This document shows positions 47,654 through 57,500 of a DNA stretch of 64,000 nucleotides, piece by piece. The stretch comes from JANXZS01 sp963797255 (GTDB lineage: Bacteria; Acidobacteriota; Terriglobia; Terriglobales; Acidobacteriaceae), in assembly GCA_963797255.1 (NCBI GenBank), contig CAWCOV010000037.1, positions 19,693-83,692 of the forward strand, given 5' to 3'. Numbering within the stretch: the stretch's first letter is position 1; every line of letters begins with the position of its first letter. Made by a program: the position numbers and the translations under genes. Below the pieces are notes generated by a model. It ran no database searches. It was not told where the DNA came from and was given only the letters and a program-made list of their open reading frames with translations.

Positions 47654-50600
47654 ATCTGTTTGGCCGTACATCTTTACGCTGCGCGCAAGCGGCCTTGTGG
47701 AAGCCGAGCGCCAGCAAAGAGTCGCCGCAGTCCGCGAGAAGTTCTTCAAAAAGAGCGATGGACTGCTTCCGGTCTCGTTGCGCTGGGCAACCACAAAAGA
47801 TCTCGGCTTTCCGCGTCGGCCGTTCACTGTCTTCCGTCGCCTGCACAGTTGGGCCGATCTCCAGGTGTCAAAAACCGTCGTCGAGAAGCCCGTGACCGTC
47901 TCAGGAGAGACGACGATCACAGTTACCGTCGATGGCGACCTCGCGTACCTTGTTACCGCCTCGGTGGTTATTTCATCCGGATTTGGCGTGGTAATCGAAG
48001 CATTCGATATCAACAACCTTCCAATTACCGGGCAAACTATTACCGTAGCCGGAACTGCTAACGTGCAGTTCCGATGCCCCGGCATCTCTTTCTTGCGCGC
48101 TTCCGGCTCCGGCACAGTTGGTCCCGTTCAGGTGGTGGGCGAAAACACATATGCGAATTTTCCTGACTGGCAGAGAATCGAAATCGTCGGATTGCCATTC
48201 AAGAATGGTGAACCCGGCACCGCTTATGACACCCTTCCGCAGGGCTTTGTGCCGCCGACGCTGGACGGGCCTACGGCCGCGCAACAGCGAACAAAAATAG
48301 CGGCTCTTCTTCATTCGCTGCCGCCAGGGAGCGGCATTGCCGATTTTCCCATTCCCGCGTGGCCTTTGCCGGACCCCACCGCGTTCATAGAGTGGATCCG
48401 ATCGTCTGATTCCTTTTTGCCGATGATTGGCCGCTGTCTGAGTAACTCAGACGATGCCGACCCGACAAAAATGCAGTCGCTTTATGTGGAAGAAGTCACT
48501 CTGCCGGGCATCAAGCAGGCATCCATTCCGGGAGCTATTCCCGACCCGGGTCAAGTCACCACGGCGGAGCTTCCGATCACCGGGGTTGCCATGATGGCTG
48601 TCAGTACAGACTGCTTTCCCGCAGTGGCCCTTGGTTATGGAACCACCGATATCCCTCCGAGAATCCCGCCTTCGCCTCTGCCGCCGCCCGTACAGCCAGC
48701 GGTAAACAACTACGGCGACTGGGACTACATGGTGACCGCGCCGTTCATGTTTCCATTTGGATTCGGCGAGGACCTCGCTGCGCTATCCTCCGGCCAACCT
48801 CCCGTCGAAGCGCCGGCGGCATTGCATGCAACCGTCAAAGACATTCACGCGCCGGTCGTCCGCGATGGGCAGGCACCAGCGGTGATTAATGTCTCGTGGT
48901 TTCCTCCCACCACTCCACAGGGTTACGGAGTTTTGGTGAGCCGCAAGCCAAACCAGTCCCAAGTTTTGAATTCTCCACGAATACCCGCGGTGGGCGGTTT
49001 CTTTCCGTTCGTCGGTATCACGCCCATTAGTTCCGATCCCGCTACGCCGCCGGAGTTACAGCTTCCAAGTTTCTCTGATACCGCGTCTGCTCTCCCTCTA
49101 ACGCCGCCCGACAGCAACATACGCTACTTGCTCGCCGGAGTGGACGTCTTCGGGCAGTGGTCGCACTGGTCATCGACCTCAACGAGCTTGTCCCCGGCAG
49201 CGATAACGAAACCCGGAGTTCGCTCAGCGCAATTCATTCTTGATGTCGCTTCTGCGACCGGCCATGTTGTGCCGGCCACAATGCAGATCGACTTCGCATG
49301 GGACTGGCAAGACCGTTCTCCGGGCGAGATCCGCTTTTCTGGTCTCTTCGTGCTGGCACCATCCACCGGGCTCGGTCCAACCGCAGTGTTATCTGGACTT
49401 CAATTGTCCAATGGTGGGTTGCTAACTCCCTCCGCCATACTCACGTTCAATTACGCCAGCAGCGCAGAAGCAAGCAGTGTCTCCCCCTCGGTGAAGATCC
49501 CCACTATCAACCTCGGGCACTCGGTTGCCGAACCCGTAGTCGTTCTTAAGACCGCAGACTTTGACCCTGATGAGCCTCGAGTGATGTACCGCGTTGAGAT
49601 AAGCGGATTCAGGCTCGATTTCTCCACCGCGACCGAATTGGATTTCGCACTTTATGTCACGGCCTCCGAATCGGTTCGGCCGGGAGAATTCAGCGAGCCA
49701 ACCGATTCTGCTGTGCAATTCATCGGGGCATTGATTCGAACGTTCGACCCATTCCCGCCCGAAGTTACTTTTGCTCCTCCTTCCATCAACTGGACCGCGT
49801 TGCCCGATGCGACCGGCAAAGCACGAGGAATTCTCGAATGGACATCTGATCCAAAAGCGAGCGGCTATTTTGTATGGGAAGCGACTGAGAGCGCGCTGAA
49901 TCACCTTTTGGCGCCGGATGCCGCTGACCCCGCGCCCGCCACGCCGCTTGTTACTCGCGGTGCCGCTTTGAAGACGTTGGTTCTCGCAAACCAGGACAAA
50001 TCACTTCAGGGCTTTGCCCGATTGAATAAAGATCCGATCTTGGGGAGTCGCACGGAGATTGTTGTTCCCGCCGCCGCTTCCACGCTCTTTGCTTATCGGA
50101 TCTCTGCCATCAGTGCCACAAATGTGGAATCTGGCCGTTCGGATCAAATCGCCATCTTTGGCGTGCCCCGGCGCAATGTACCGGGGACGCCCCGCTTGTT
50201 GTTACGTAAGGCCTCTTCGCCACAGACCGGCATGCAGGTCATTGCTCTTCCGGTAGAGAGCGGAGCTGTGCCCGCTGGGTTCCGTGTTTACCGCGTCCGT
50301 AACGAACCACTCTCACACGACGGTTCTACCATGGGACCCGCGAAATTCGGCGAAACGGATGCCTCGTGGCTTCCGTATTCTGCGACATCCCTTGCTGGAA
50401 AACCTTTGAGTGGAAAATCGATCGTGGATACCGGAGCCACTCCAAGTTGGTATCCCTATTACTACCGAATCAAGGCTGTCGGCATGCAGGATCTGGCGAA
50501 TGGAATGTACAGCGGCGAGTCAGGATTTTCAGATGCTCAATCCGGTTTTGTGCTGCCCTCGGGGCCTCCTCTTATCGATACGTTCAACCTGTCTGCGCGC

Positions 50601-50942
50601 TTCAACTTCGGATTGGTCACATTGATAACCGACCTTCCTGCCACAGCAGCCAGTCCTGTGGGGCCTGCGTTGGTGGAACTTGTGCATCTGGTCACCACGC
50701 CTGCTGATCCCAAGCCGACGGCCAACCTAATCATTTCGTCTGCTCCGGAACAGATTTCGATAGGAACCCTTCGGCTACCCGTGTTCCCTTTCCCACTGGC
50801 AACAGCCATGCGACGCTCCGCCCCTGATTCGAGCGGCAGGTGGACGCTCTATGTTCTGTTTTCTTATCCGCCGGGACAACAGAATACTTTTATGGTCCGG
50901 CTGACCGATCCGCTCGCGCGCCGTAGCGTGAATTCGTTCTAG
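47646..50942 (+). CDS. 1098-aa protein with fibronectin-III-like segments, second giant
   Basis: ATG 47646 overlaps the end of the first giant gene by eight bases and follows GGGAGAA, so the two are translationally coupled. The start MSRSVWPYIFTLRASGLVEA has no signal peptide. An N-terminal beta domain (about 75-165) carries VEKPVTVSGETTITVTVDGD. Three fibronectin-III-like segments are suggested: about 390-520 (VINVSWFPPTTPQGYGVLVS), about 710-790 (GILEWTSDPKASGYFVWEAT) and about 845-970 (VPAGFRVYRVRN and YPYYYRIKAVG). FN3 modules usually bind proteins or glycans. No catalytic motif is visible. I know no named family for the whole protein. Confidence 0.82.
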   Translation: MSRSVWPYIFTLRASGLVEAERQQRVAAVREKFFKKSDGLLPVSLRWATTKDLGFPRRPFTVFRRLHSWADLQVSKTVVEKPVTVSGETTITVTVDGDLAYLVTASVVISSGFGVVIEAFDINNLPITGQTITVAGTANVQFRCPGISFLRASGSGTVGPVQVVGENTYANFPDWQRIEIVGLPFKNGEPGTAYDTLPQGFVPPTLDGPTAAQQRTKIAALLHSLPPGSGIADFPIPAWPLPDPTAFIEWIRSSDSFLPMIGRCLSNSDDADPTKMQSLYVEEVTLPGIKQASIPGAIPDPGQVTTAELPITGVAMMAVSTDCFPAVALGYGTTDIPPRIPPSPLPPPVQPAVNNYGDWDYMVTAPFMFPFGFGEDLAALSSGQPPVEAPAALHATVKDIHAPVVRDGQAPAVINVSWFPPTTPQGYGVLVSRKPNQSQVLNSPRIPAVGGFFPFVGITPISSDPATPPELQLPSFSDTASALPLTPPDSNIRYLLAGVDVFGQWSHWSSTSTSLSPAAITKPGVRSAQFILDVASATGHVVPATMQIDFAWDWQDRSPGEIRFSGLFVLAPSTGLGPTAVLSGLQLSNGGLLTPSAILTFNYASSAEASSVSPSVKIPTINLGHSVAEPVVVLKTADFDPDEPRVMYRVEISGFRLDFSTATELDFALYVTASESVRPGEFSEPTDSAVQFIGALIRTFDPFPPEVTFAPPSINWTALPDATGKARGILEWTSDPKASGYFVWEATESALNHLLAPDAADPAPATPLVTRGAALKTLVLANQDKSLQGFARLNKDPILGSRTEIVVPAAASTLFAYRISAISATNVESGRSDQIAIFGVPRRNVPGTPRLLLRKASSPQTGMQVIALPVESGAVPAGFRVYRVRNEPLSHDGSTMGPAKFGETDASWLPYSATSLAGKPLSGKSIVDTGATPSWYPYYYRIKAVGMQDLANGMYSGESGFSDAQSGFVLPSGPPLIDTFNLSARFNFGLVTLITDLPATAASPVGPALVELVHLVTTPADPKPTANLIISSAPEQISIGTLRLPVFPFPLATAMRRSAPDSSGRWTLYVLFSYPPGQQNTFMVRLTDPLARRSVNSF

Positions 50943-50953
50943 GAGGGACCCGA

Positions 50954-53900
50954 ATGGGAACCACGTTACAGGCTCTTACGCAATCGATTCAACACGGCGA
51001 ATTACAGGCATTCGGACTCGCGATGCCGCGACTCGCTCCGGACTGGTCGCCAAGCGGTGCGACCGGTGCCGGCTTTACGGTCAATGAATCGACCATGACC
51101 ATCACCTCGTCCGCAAACTGGGCAGCCCCACTCGACATGAGCTTCCAGCTAGTTGATCCCAGCGGTGGAAAGCCTATGCCGGTTACGCTGGTACAGGCCG
51201 GAGGTACGGTAGAGATCGCAGGCGGCGTTCTACTGAATCTTTTTGAGCAGCAATGGCTACGACTGGGACGCCTCTACACCCAGATCCTTGAGACCAACAA
51301 CGCAAATCGCCCTGAGTTTGGGCGCGGCTTGCCGTATCGTCCGGTCTTGAAATACATCTTTTTTCCAGGGCAAACCATAACGCCTGCTTCGGGAATGGCT
51401 GAGGCTTGGGCAGACTTGGACTTCGCGGGCGATGCGCGTTTTTATGACATTGATGGTTTGCCGATCGATCCAGTTGCGGTCATGGCTGCTTTCACCGCCA
51501 TCCTGACTAAGTTTCCCGCATTGCAGGCGGTAGACCTCACTGATTCACCACTCAGCCCCATACCGTTGAGCAACTATCTGTCGTCACTCGCCTCACCCAC
51601 CGTAACCAGGATCAGGTTCGCGAAAGCCGACGGCACTGCCTATGACGGAACGCATCTGACCGGCGTAACTGCGGTAGAGAGTGGAAGTGGAATTTACAAA
51701 CTTACTGGAACCAGCGTGGGAGTAGATGCCGTTTCGGGCACCACTTTCACCCAATATGAACATGACCGACTGCTCTTCGGCCCAGGAACTACCGGTCGGC
51801 TGATGGGCACATTCACGCCGCCCGCCCTGGCCGCAGGCGTTACTCTCTCTCGCGATTTTTTTTCGCTGCGAGTTCTGGAACTTGATAAGTATCTGATCGG
51901 TGATTGGCCTTCCACCGATCCTGCTACGACAATTCAGCGCCGGCCTACGGTTCGTATTAATGAGAACGCCACGCTTCTGGCAAATGGGAACGATGTATTC
52001 GCCAGCATCAGCCAGGCTTTGCCTTCGGGTGCAGATCCCGCCATCGCCGTGGCCCAGGCGATTGACGGGAATTTCTCCATACCCTCCACTCCCGGCACCA
52101 ATGCGAGATGGCCGGTGTTTCCGGGCGCAACGGTCGATGCCTCGGCTACCTTGCCTGCCAGCCTCAAGTCCCAACTCACGTTCACCGCCAATTGGGCTAC
52201 TACCGGCGATTTGACCAAGGCAGATGTCGTGCTGCAGATCGACGGCCTTCCCGCCAATGCCTGGGTTCGCGTTTATCCACGAAAGTTCTTGCCCGATGCC
52301 ATGCTCGCGCGTGGCGACGGGCAGGGCCGCCAGACGCCTTCTTCGGGACCGCTATCTGTCTATTTGATTGATCCTTTTTCTTTGAAAGCGCCCGGCGACG
52401 CTGACCCGGGCGACATCATTGTTCCTGCCAAGGCAACGCTGATGTTCGATCTTGCGGTCACCTTGGCAAACGGCACTTCCCGCATCTACGGAAATAATAC
52501 GGCTGAAGTGGGCCCTGCCCCGGCTCCGGCCGTAACGCCTCCCGCAGGGACAAATCCTTGTGGTACCGCAGCGTTCCGGGGAATCAGCAACTCCGGCATT
52601 CTCGGACTGGGAACTCTCCCGGTTGTGGCTCCTCCAGGCAACTTGAAAGATTGGGTTCTTGCACTAACCGGTGAGATTCAGCCGCGGGACGCCTCCCGCT
52701 TGCCCACTATGGCGCGCCGCGAATTACTCGTTGCCGGATTCGCGTCAAATGTTTGGAAGGGCGTAATCGGCGGCGGCAGAATCTCACCAGAAGGCCTGTC
52801 CGTCGATACGCGTGTCGGAGCACCCGGCAGCCTCGGCGGCCGTGAAACCTCAATCACCGGAGCAAGCACCAGCGGCGGCATCCTCGCCTATGACATCGCC
52901 CGCCACGCGTTTCGCAGATCGCTGTACATCGTCTCTCGCCTCGGCGATTTATCTGACAACAAGTGGAACGTTCCGGCCGAGCCTGCACAAGTCGCGTTAG
53001 GAGGCGCTCCCTCGGCTACAAATGGAACCATGGCGGGAGCGTTGCTGCAAACCATCGCGCCGTTTTGTGAGACGCCGGAGCTATACGATGCGTGGGCAGC
53101 AGGAATCAATGTCAACACGGCCATCGAGTATGTGATTGATCATTTCATTCCGCCTGGTTTGCCGTTGCATGACCAGGTGGTGAACGCCATTCGCGGACTG
53201 GAGACGACACCGACAGCGCCTGCGGCAGCTACTGAAAGTAATGCCGAACAGCGCATGGCCGTCGAATTGGAGCGCGAAGTAACGAGCGTTTTTTTCGGAA
53301 GGCGCGACGCTCAGTGGGCGCTGAAAAGCGCAATCGCGACTGCCAGGCATTTGATCTATATCGAAACACCGGGCTTCTGTTCCACTGTTGGAACGTCGTC
53401 TACCGGTTATGCGGCGGACCTGATCGACGCCCTTAAATCGCAGATGACCTCGCACCCGGGATTGCGTGTGATTATCTGCGTTCCAAAAATTCCTGACTTC
53501 GCTCCGGGTTATGAAGGTATGGCGACTTATGAAGTACAAGATCGCCTCTTGATCTCGCAGGGAAGAACGGCCGCGCCGCCTGTTACTCCGCTACCGCCAA
53601 CCCAGGCTCTCATCTTTCACCCCATTGGTTTTCCGGGACGCTTCAGCCGTGTAGAGACCAACGTGGTAATCGTTGACGATTGCTGGATCATGATTGGAGG
53701 CGCATCGATACGCCGCCGCGGCCTCACGATGGACGGAAGTAGCGATCTGGTGCTGACGGACACGCTGATTGAAGATGGCAGATCTGCAGCCATTCGAGAC
53801 TACAGGCGCGCATTGATGGCCAGTCGACTAGGAATTACGACGACCACAACGGATCCTTCGTATGTTGCTCTCGATCGAGCCGATACAGCCTTTCGTTTAG

Positions 53901-54079
53901 TAAAGGATGCATTAGCGGGCGGGGGTCTGGGAGATATAACCGGTGTCTGGGATGGCGTTACTCCGGGGCTCACACCCGCCACGCCGCTGCCGGTCGATCA
54001 GGCAAATCCGGACGGTCGCGATTTGGACTACGGAACGGCCCTACTCATCGCCGCTTTCGGAGCAGCTTCCGGGGTTTGA
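50954..54079 (+). CDS. 1041-aa giant ending in a half phospholipase-D fold without H and K
   Basis: Starts at ATG 50954 after AGGAGGG, 11 bases past the previous stop. The first about 780 residues are unassigned, with jelly-roll-like and Ala/Pro-rich segments and no signal peptide. From about 785 the sequence follows the second half of PLD enzymes: AIATARHLIYIETPGF, LRVIICVPKIPDF, then RVETNVVIVDDCWIMIGGAS (899-918) and RRRGLTMDGSSDLVL. Aligned to the VHSKLMIVDD-type HKD motif, His is Glu901 and Lys is Asn903, while Asp908 is kept. Canonical phosphodiesterase chemistry is thus unlikely; a binding or altered catalytic role is possible. No second HKD motif is present. The stop overlaps the start of the next gene by four bases. 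Confidence 0.85.
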   Translation: MGTTLQALTQSIQHGELQAFGLAMPRLAPDWSPSGATGAGFTVNESTMTITSSANWAAPLDMSFQLVDPSGGKPMPVTLVQAGGTVEIAGGVLLNLFEQQWLRLGRLYTQILETNNANRPEFGRGLPYRPVLKYIFFPGQTITPASGMAEAWADLDFAGDARFYDIDGLPIDPVAVMAAFTAILTKFPALQAVDLTDSPLSPIPLSNYLSSLASPTVTRIRFAKADGTAYDGTHLTGVTAVESGSGIYKLTGTSVGVDAVSGTTFTQYEHDRLLFGPGTTGRLMGTFTPPALAAGVTLSRDFFSLRVLELDKYLIGDWPSTDPATTIQRRPTVRINENATLLANGNDVFASISQALPSGADPAIAVAQAIDGNFSIPSTPGTNARWPVFPGATVDASATLPASLKSQLTFTANWATTGDLTKADVVLQIDGLPANAWVRVYPRKFLPDAMLARGDGQGRQTPSSGPLSVYLIDPFSLKAPGDADPGDIIVPAKATLMFDLAVTLANGTSRIYGNNTAEVGPAPAPAVTPPAGTNPCGTAAFRGISNSGILGLGTLPVVAPPGNLKDWVLALTGEIQPRDASRLPTMARRELLVAGFASNVWKGVIGGGRISPEGLSVDTRVGAPGSLGGRETSITGASTSGGILAYDIARHAFRRSLYIVSRLGDLSDNKWNVPAEPAQVALGGAPSATNGTMAGALLQTIAPFCETPELYDAWAAGINVNTAIEYVIDHFIPPGLPLHDQVVNAIRGLETTPTAPAAATESNAEQRMAVELEREVTSVFFGRRDAQWALKSAIATARHLIYIETPGFCSTVGTSSTGYAADLIDALKSQMTSHPGLRVIICVPKIPDFAPGYEGMATYEVQDRLLISQGRTAAPPVTPLPPTQALIFHPIGFPGRFSRVETNVVIVDDCWIMIGGASIRRRGLTMDGSSDLVLTDTLIEDGRSAAIRDYRRALMASRLGITTTTTDPSYVALDRADTAFRLVKDALAGGGLGDITGVWDGVTPGLTPATPLPVDQANPDGRDLDYGTALLIAAFGAASGV

Positions 54080-54414
54080 CGGCGTCACGTTTTCGCAGCG
54101 TCCTTCAGAGCGAGGCGCAGAAGATTGGCTTCCCAATCGCCGAAAGGATTGAAAAGCTTATGGTCCAGGATTGCTGCACGCGGGTGGCCGGTTCGACATC
54201 CTTTGAAAACGTGGACGCCAGCAATGTAGGCGCCGTTGGCGTCAACAACTGCGGTTCGTTCCACTTCACGCCGGCCGGATCGGAGTTCACACTGATCGAT
54301 CTCGGCAGCAATGGTGGCGGCGGCACCACCGGACCCTGGCTGGCCCCGTGGAAGCTGCCCAATACTATTACTTGCGACGACCGCCCGCCGGTCGTTTCAC
54401 TACCGCCGCCTTGA
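54076..54414 (+). CDS. 112-aa protein at the end of the giant operon
   Basis: The frame opens at TTG 54076 whose last two bases form the stop TGA of the PLD-like gene (TTGA overlap), a sign of translational coupling; an internal ATG at 54160 is an alternative start. The protein has an alpha-helical N-terminus (RSVLQSEAQKIGFPIAERIE), four cysteines (MVQDCCTR, NNCGSF, ITCDD), a Gly-rich loop and a Pro-rich end. It is not recognised. As the last gene of the operon it may be a partner or immunity-like factor of the preceding protein, which is only inferred from coupling. Confidence 0.6.
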   Translation: MTASRFRSVLQSEAQKIGFPIAERIEKLMVQDCCTRVAGSTSFENVDASNVGAVGVNNCGSFHFTPAGSEFTLIDLGSNGGGGTTGPWLAPWKLPNTITCDDRPPVVSLPPP

Positions 54415-54500
54415 AAGATCGAATAAAACTCAAAAAATCTGGGCGTGCTTTAAGAGAAATGCCTTCATCGTGACGGTCTGAGTGAGAGATCCTAAAACGC

Positions 54501-57500
54501 TCATGGAAGTGCCGGACAATTTTCACTCTGGAAGTAGTGACGGCATTCTTCCGTCGTCAAACTTCTGGTTACGCGACTTCGAGCCAGACCTAGCAACTCA
54601 GAGATGTCTAACGCGTAGACCTGAACTGTTCCATCTGTGCTGGCGCTCGCGAGGCGTTTTCCGTCGGGACTGTAGGCGACGCTGTTGACTGCGCCGGCGT
54701 CGGAAGTCAATGTTTGCAGGCCTTCCCCGTTTATCTCGTCCCACAGCTTAACGGTCCCATCCTGGCTGGCAGTGGCGAAATGTCGGTTGTCGGGACTTGA
54801 TGCCACGGCGAGTACAGAACCCGCGTGTCCACGCAATGTGTTCAACAACTCACCGTTGAGTGCATTCCAAATCGAGACCGTGTTATCGACGCTGGCGGTA
54901 ATGAGTCGATTTCCATCGGGACTAAATGCCAAATCCAAAACGCCGGCTCCATTGCCGTGAAGTGTTAGCAACGCCTGACCGGACTCGGCATCCCAAACCT
55001 TCGCCGTGCCGTCGGAGCTTGCGGTGCCAAGACGCTTGCCATCAGGGCTGTAAACCACAAAATTCACAGGGCCCGAATTATGCAAAGTCCGCAATTTCTC
55101 ACCATTCACCGCATCCCACACGATAGCCGTTCCATCGCTACTCGCGGAGGCGAGATGTTTACTATCCGGGCTAAAGGTTACCCCGTTGATAAAACCCGAG
55201 TGGCCGCTTAACGTCAACATAAGTCGCCCGCTGCTAGCGTCCCATACTCTCGCTATACCGTCGGAACTGGCCGTGGCAATGCCTTTGCCATCCTTACTGA
55301 AAGCGACTCCATTCACCGAAGCTGAGGCTGCTGCCAACGTCAGCAAAGTCTCACCGCTTTGCGCGTCCCACACTCGTCCGAATTTGTCGGAACTCGCTGT
55401 GGCGAGTCGTTTGCCGTCGGGACTAAACGCCACGTCGTTAACAGAGTCGAGGTGACGCAAGGTAAGCAAACCCTGTCCGCCACTCAAATCCCATATCAGT
55501 GCCGATCCATCATCGCTGGCTGTCGCCAGCCGCCTTCCGTCAAAGCCGAAAGCCACACCGTTTACAGAACCCATCTGACGTAAGTTCAGTACCTGCGATC
55601 CCTTGCTGATATCCCAAATGCTGGCGGTGTTGTCGGAACTCGCGGTGGCGAGTCGCTTGCCATCAGGGCTAAATGCCACATCTTTCACCGAACCAGATTG
55701 GCGAAGATTTCTCAGTTGCGAACCTTTGGCAGCATCCCAAAGTCTTGCCGTGTTATCGGAACTCGCGCTCGCGAGGACTTTACCGTCGGGACTAAAAGCC
55801 ACTCCGTTTACTGCGTCGGAGTGGCCGCGTAGACTCAGCAAGAGATGTCCATCTCGGGTATCCCATATTTTCACCGTGCCGTCGGAACTCGCAGTGGCAA
55901 TCCGGCTCCCATCGGGACTGTACGCCACGCCATTGACTGCACCTGTGTGAGCCGTCAGGGTCATCGCCAGACGTCCGTCGCCTGCATCCCAGATCTTCGC
56001 GCTCTTGTCCGCGCTCGCAACGGCGAGGTTTTTTCCATCGGGAGAATAAGCGACACCGTAAAGTGGTCCTGCATTGCTTCGGATGGACAACAATTCCTGT
56101 CCACCTAACGCGTCCCATTGTCGCGCCGTACCGTCCTCGCTGATTGTCGCAAGCCGCGTACCATCGGGGCTGTACGCAATACCGTTGATGCGAGCAGTGT
56201 GGCCACGCAATGTCAACACCAGATGCCCGTTGGTTGTAGTCCAAACCTTCGCGGTCATGTCCGAACTAGCAGTGGCGACGTGTTTGCCATCCGGACTGAA
56301 AGCCACCCCATTGACCGGCCCCGTATGAGTGAGCTTGACACTCTTGGGCAATGACAGAATCGCGAGTTGAAGAGCGTCTTCTGCAGCAGGCACCGGAGGC
56401 TGCCCGAACTGGGTAGTCGCGTTCACGGCTTGCATGCCCAGTAGGATGCTCCTCTCCGGATCCTCTTTAAGGCCTTCCAGTGCCAACGCGGCTAATTCCC
56501 TAGCCTTTGACTCTCTCCGTAAATTCTCTGCCTTGCGTTCCTGCCGCACGGCAAAGAAGCTCGCTGCCAACGCTGCTGCAAAGAGGATCGCTAGCGCCGT
56601 CATAAGTGCGCGGAGGCGCTTCGTTGACTTATTTTGGATCGCGATTCTTAGCTTTTGCTCTTCGGCCAGCGCGACGGTTTTTTCATAGTCTTGCTCACGT
56701 TTGCGGCGTTCCTCTTTCTCCTGAGTTTCCTTCTCGCGTATCGATTCGCTTTCGGCGAGGAAATTCATCGCCTGGTCGAATCCCCCTCCGTAGAGTTCTG
56801 ACCAGGCTGCTTTCCGCTCTTCCTTGTTCCTCCAGTCCAACGCTACTTGCAATTCCGGATCTCTCCATGGGCCAGCCGATCCCTGCGCATGAAGAGCAGC
56901 CGTCTCGGAGAGGCGGCGAAACAACTGCGCAGATTGTGCTTCCTCATCTGTCCAGATTTTTAGCCTCTCCCAAACGCGCATCAGGCTCTCATGAGAAATG
57001 TCGATCGCCGTTTCAGCCTCCAACGACTCGGGTAACGGCGGCATAAGAAAAGAACGGCTCGGTTTACGAAAAACTTCAATAACGGTGCTGACCTCTTGCT
57101 GACTTGCGCCGGCAACAAGACACAGCATGCTCAGCGTGGTGGGGCGGCGGACACCTCGTGCATCGGTCCCCTTGTCGGTTAGCGTTTTGAACACTCTCTC
57201 GCAGATTTTCCGTTCGCGTTCGCTGCCCAACTCTGCGTAAGCCTTCTCGGCATGGCGGTCCAGCGCATGGGCCATAGTGCCGATCGATTCATAGTGCGGT
57301 AAGGAAAGGGGGCCCTCGCTGTGGCCCTCGAATTGCCAACGAGCCCACGTGCGGTTCAAGGCATGCTGGAGTATAGAGAGTTGATCTGGATTGTCGCCAA
57401 CGTCGTTTACCAGCCGTGTCAGCAGCACTGGGCTGATTCTGGCCCCGCCCACACGAACTGGTCCTCGAATGGCTGCTCTTCGCTCCTCCCGCGTCATGCG

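Noticed and set aside
38826..54414. Contractile injection system (eCIS/T6SS) as an explanation of the giant operon
   Set aside because: No sheath, tube, baseplate, spike or ClpV-like genes are present in the window; only an OmpA-like segment would be shared.
54600..56335. Regular repeats with about 123-base period considered as CRISPR
   Set aside because: The units are diverged, in frame and encode WD40 blades; there are no short identical repeats with unrelated spacers and no cas genes.
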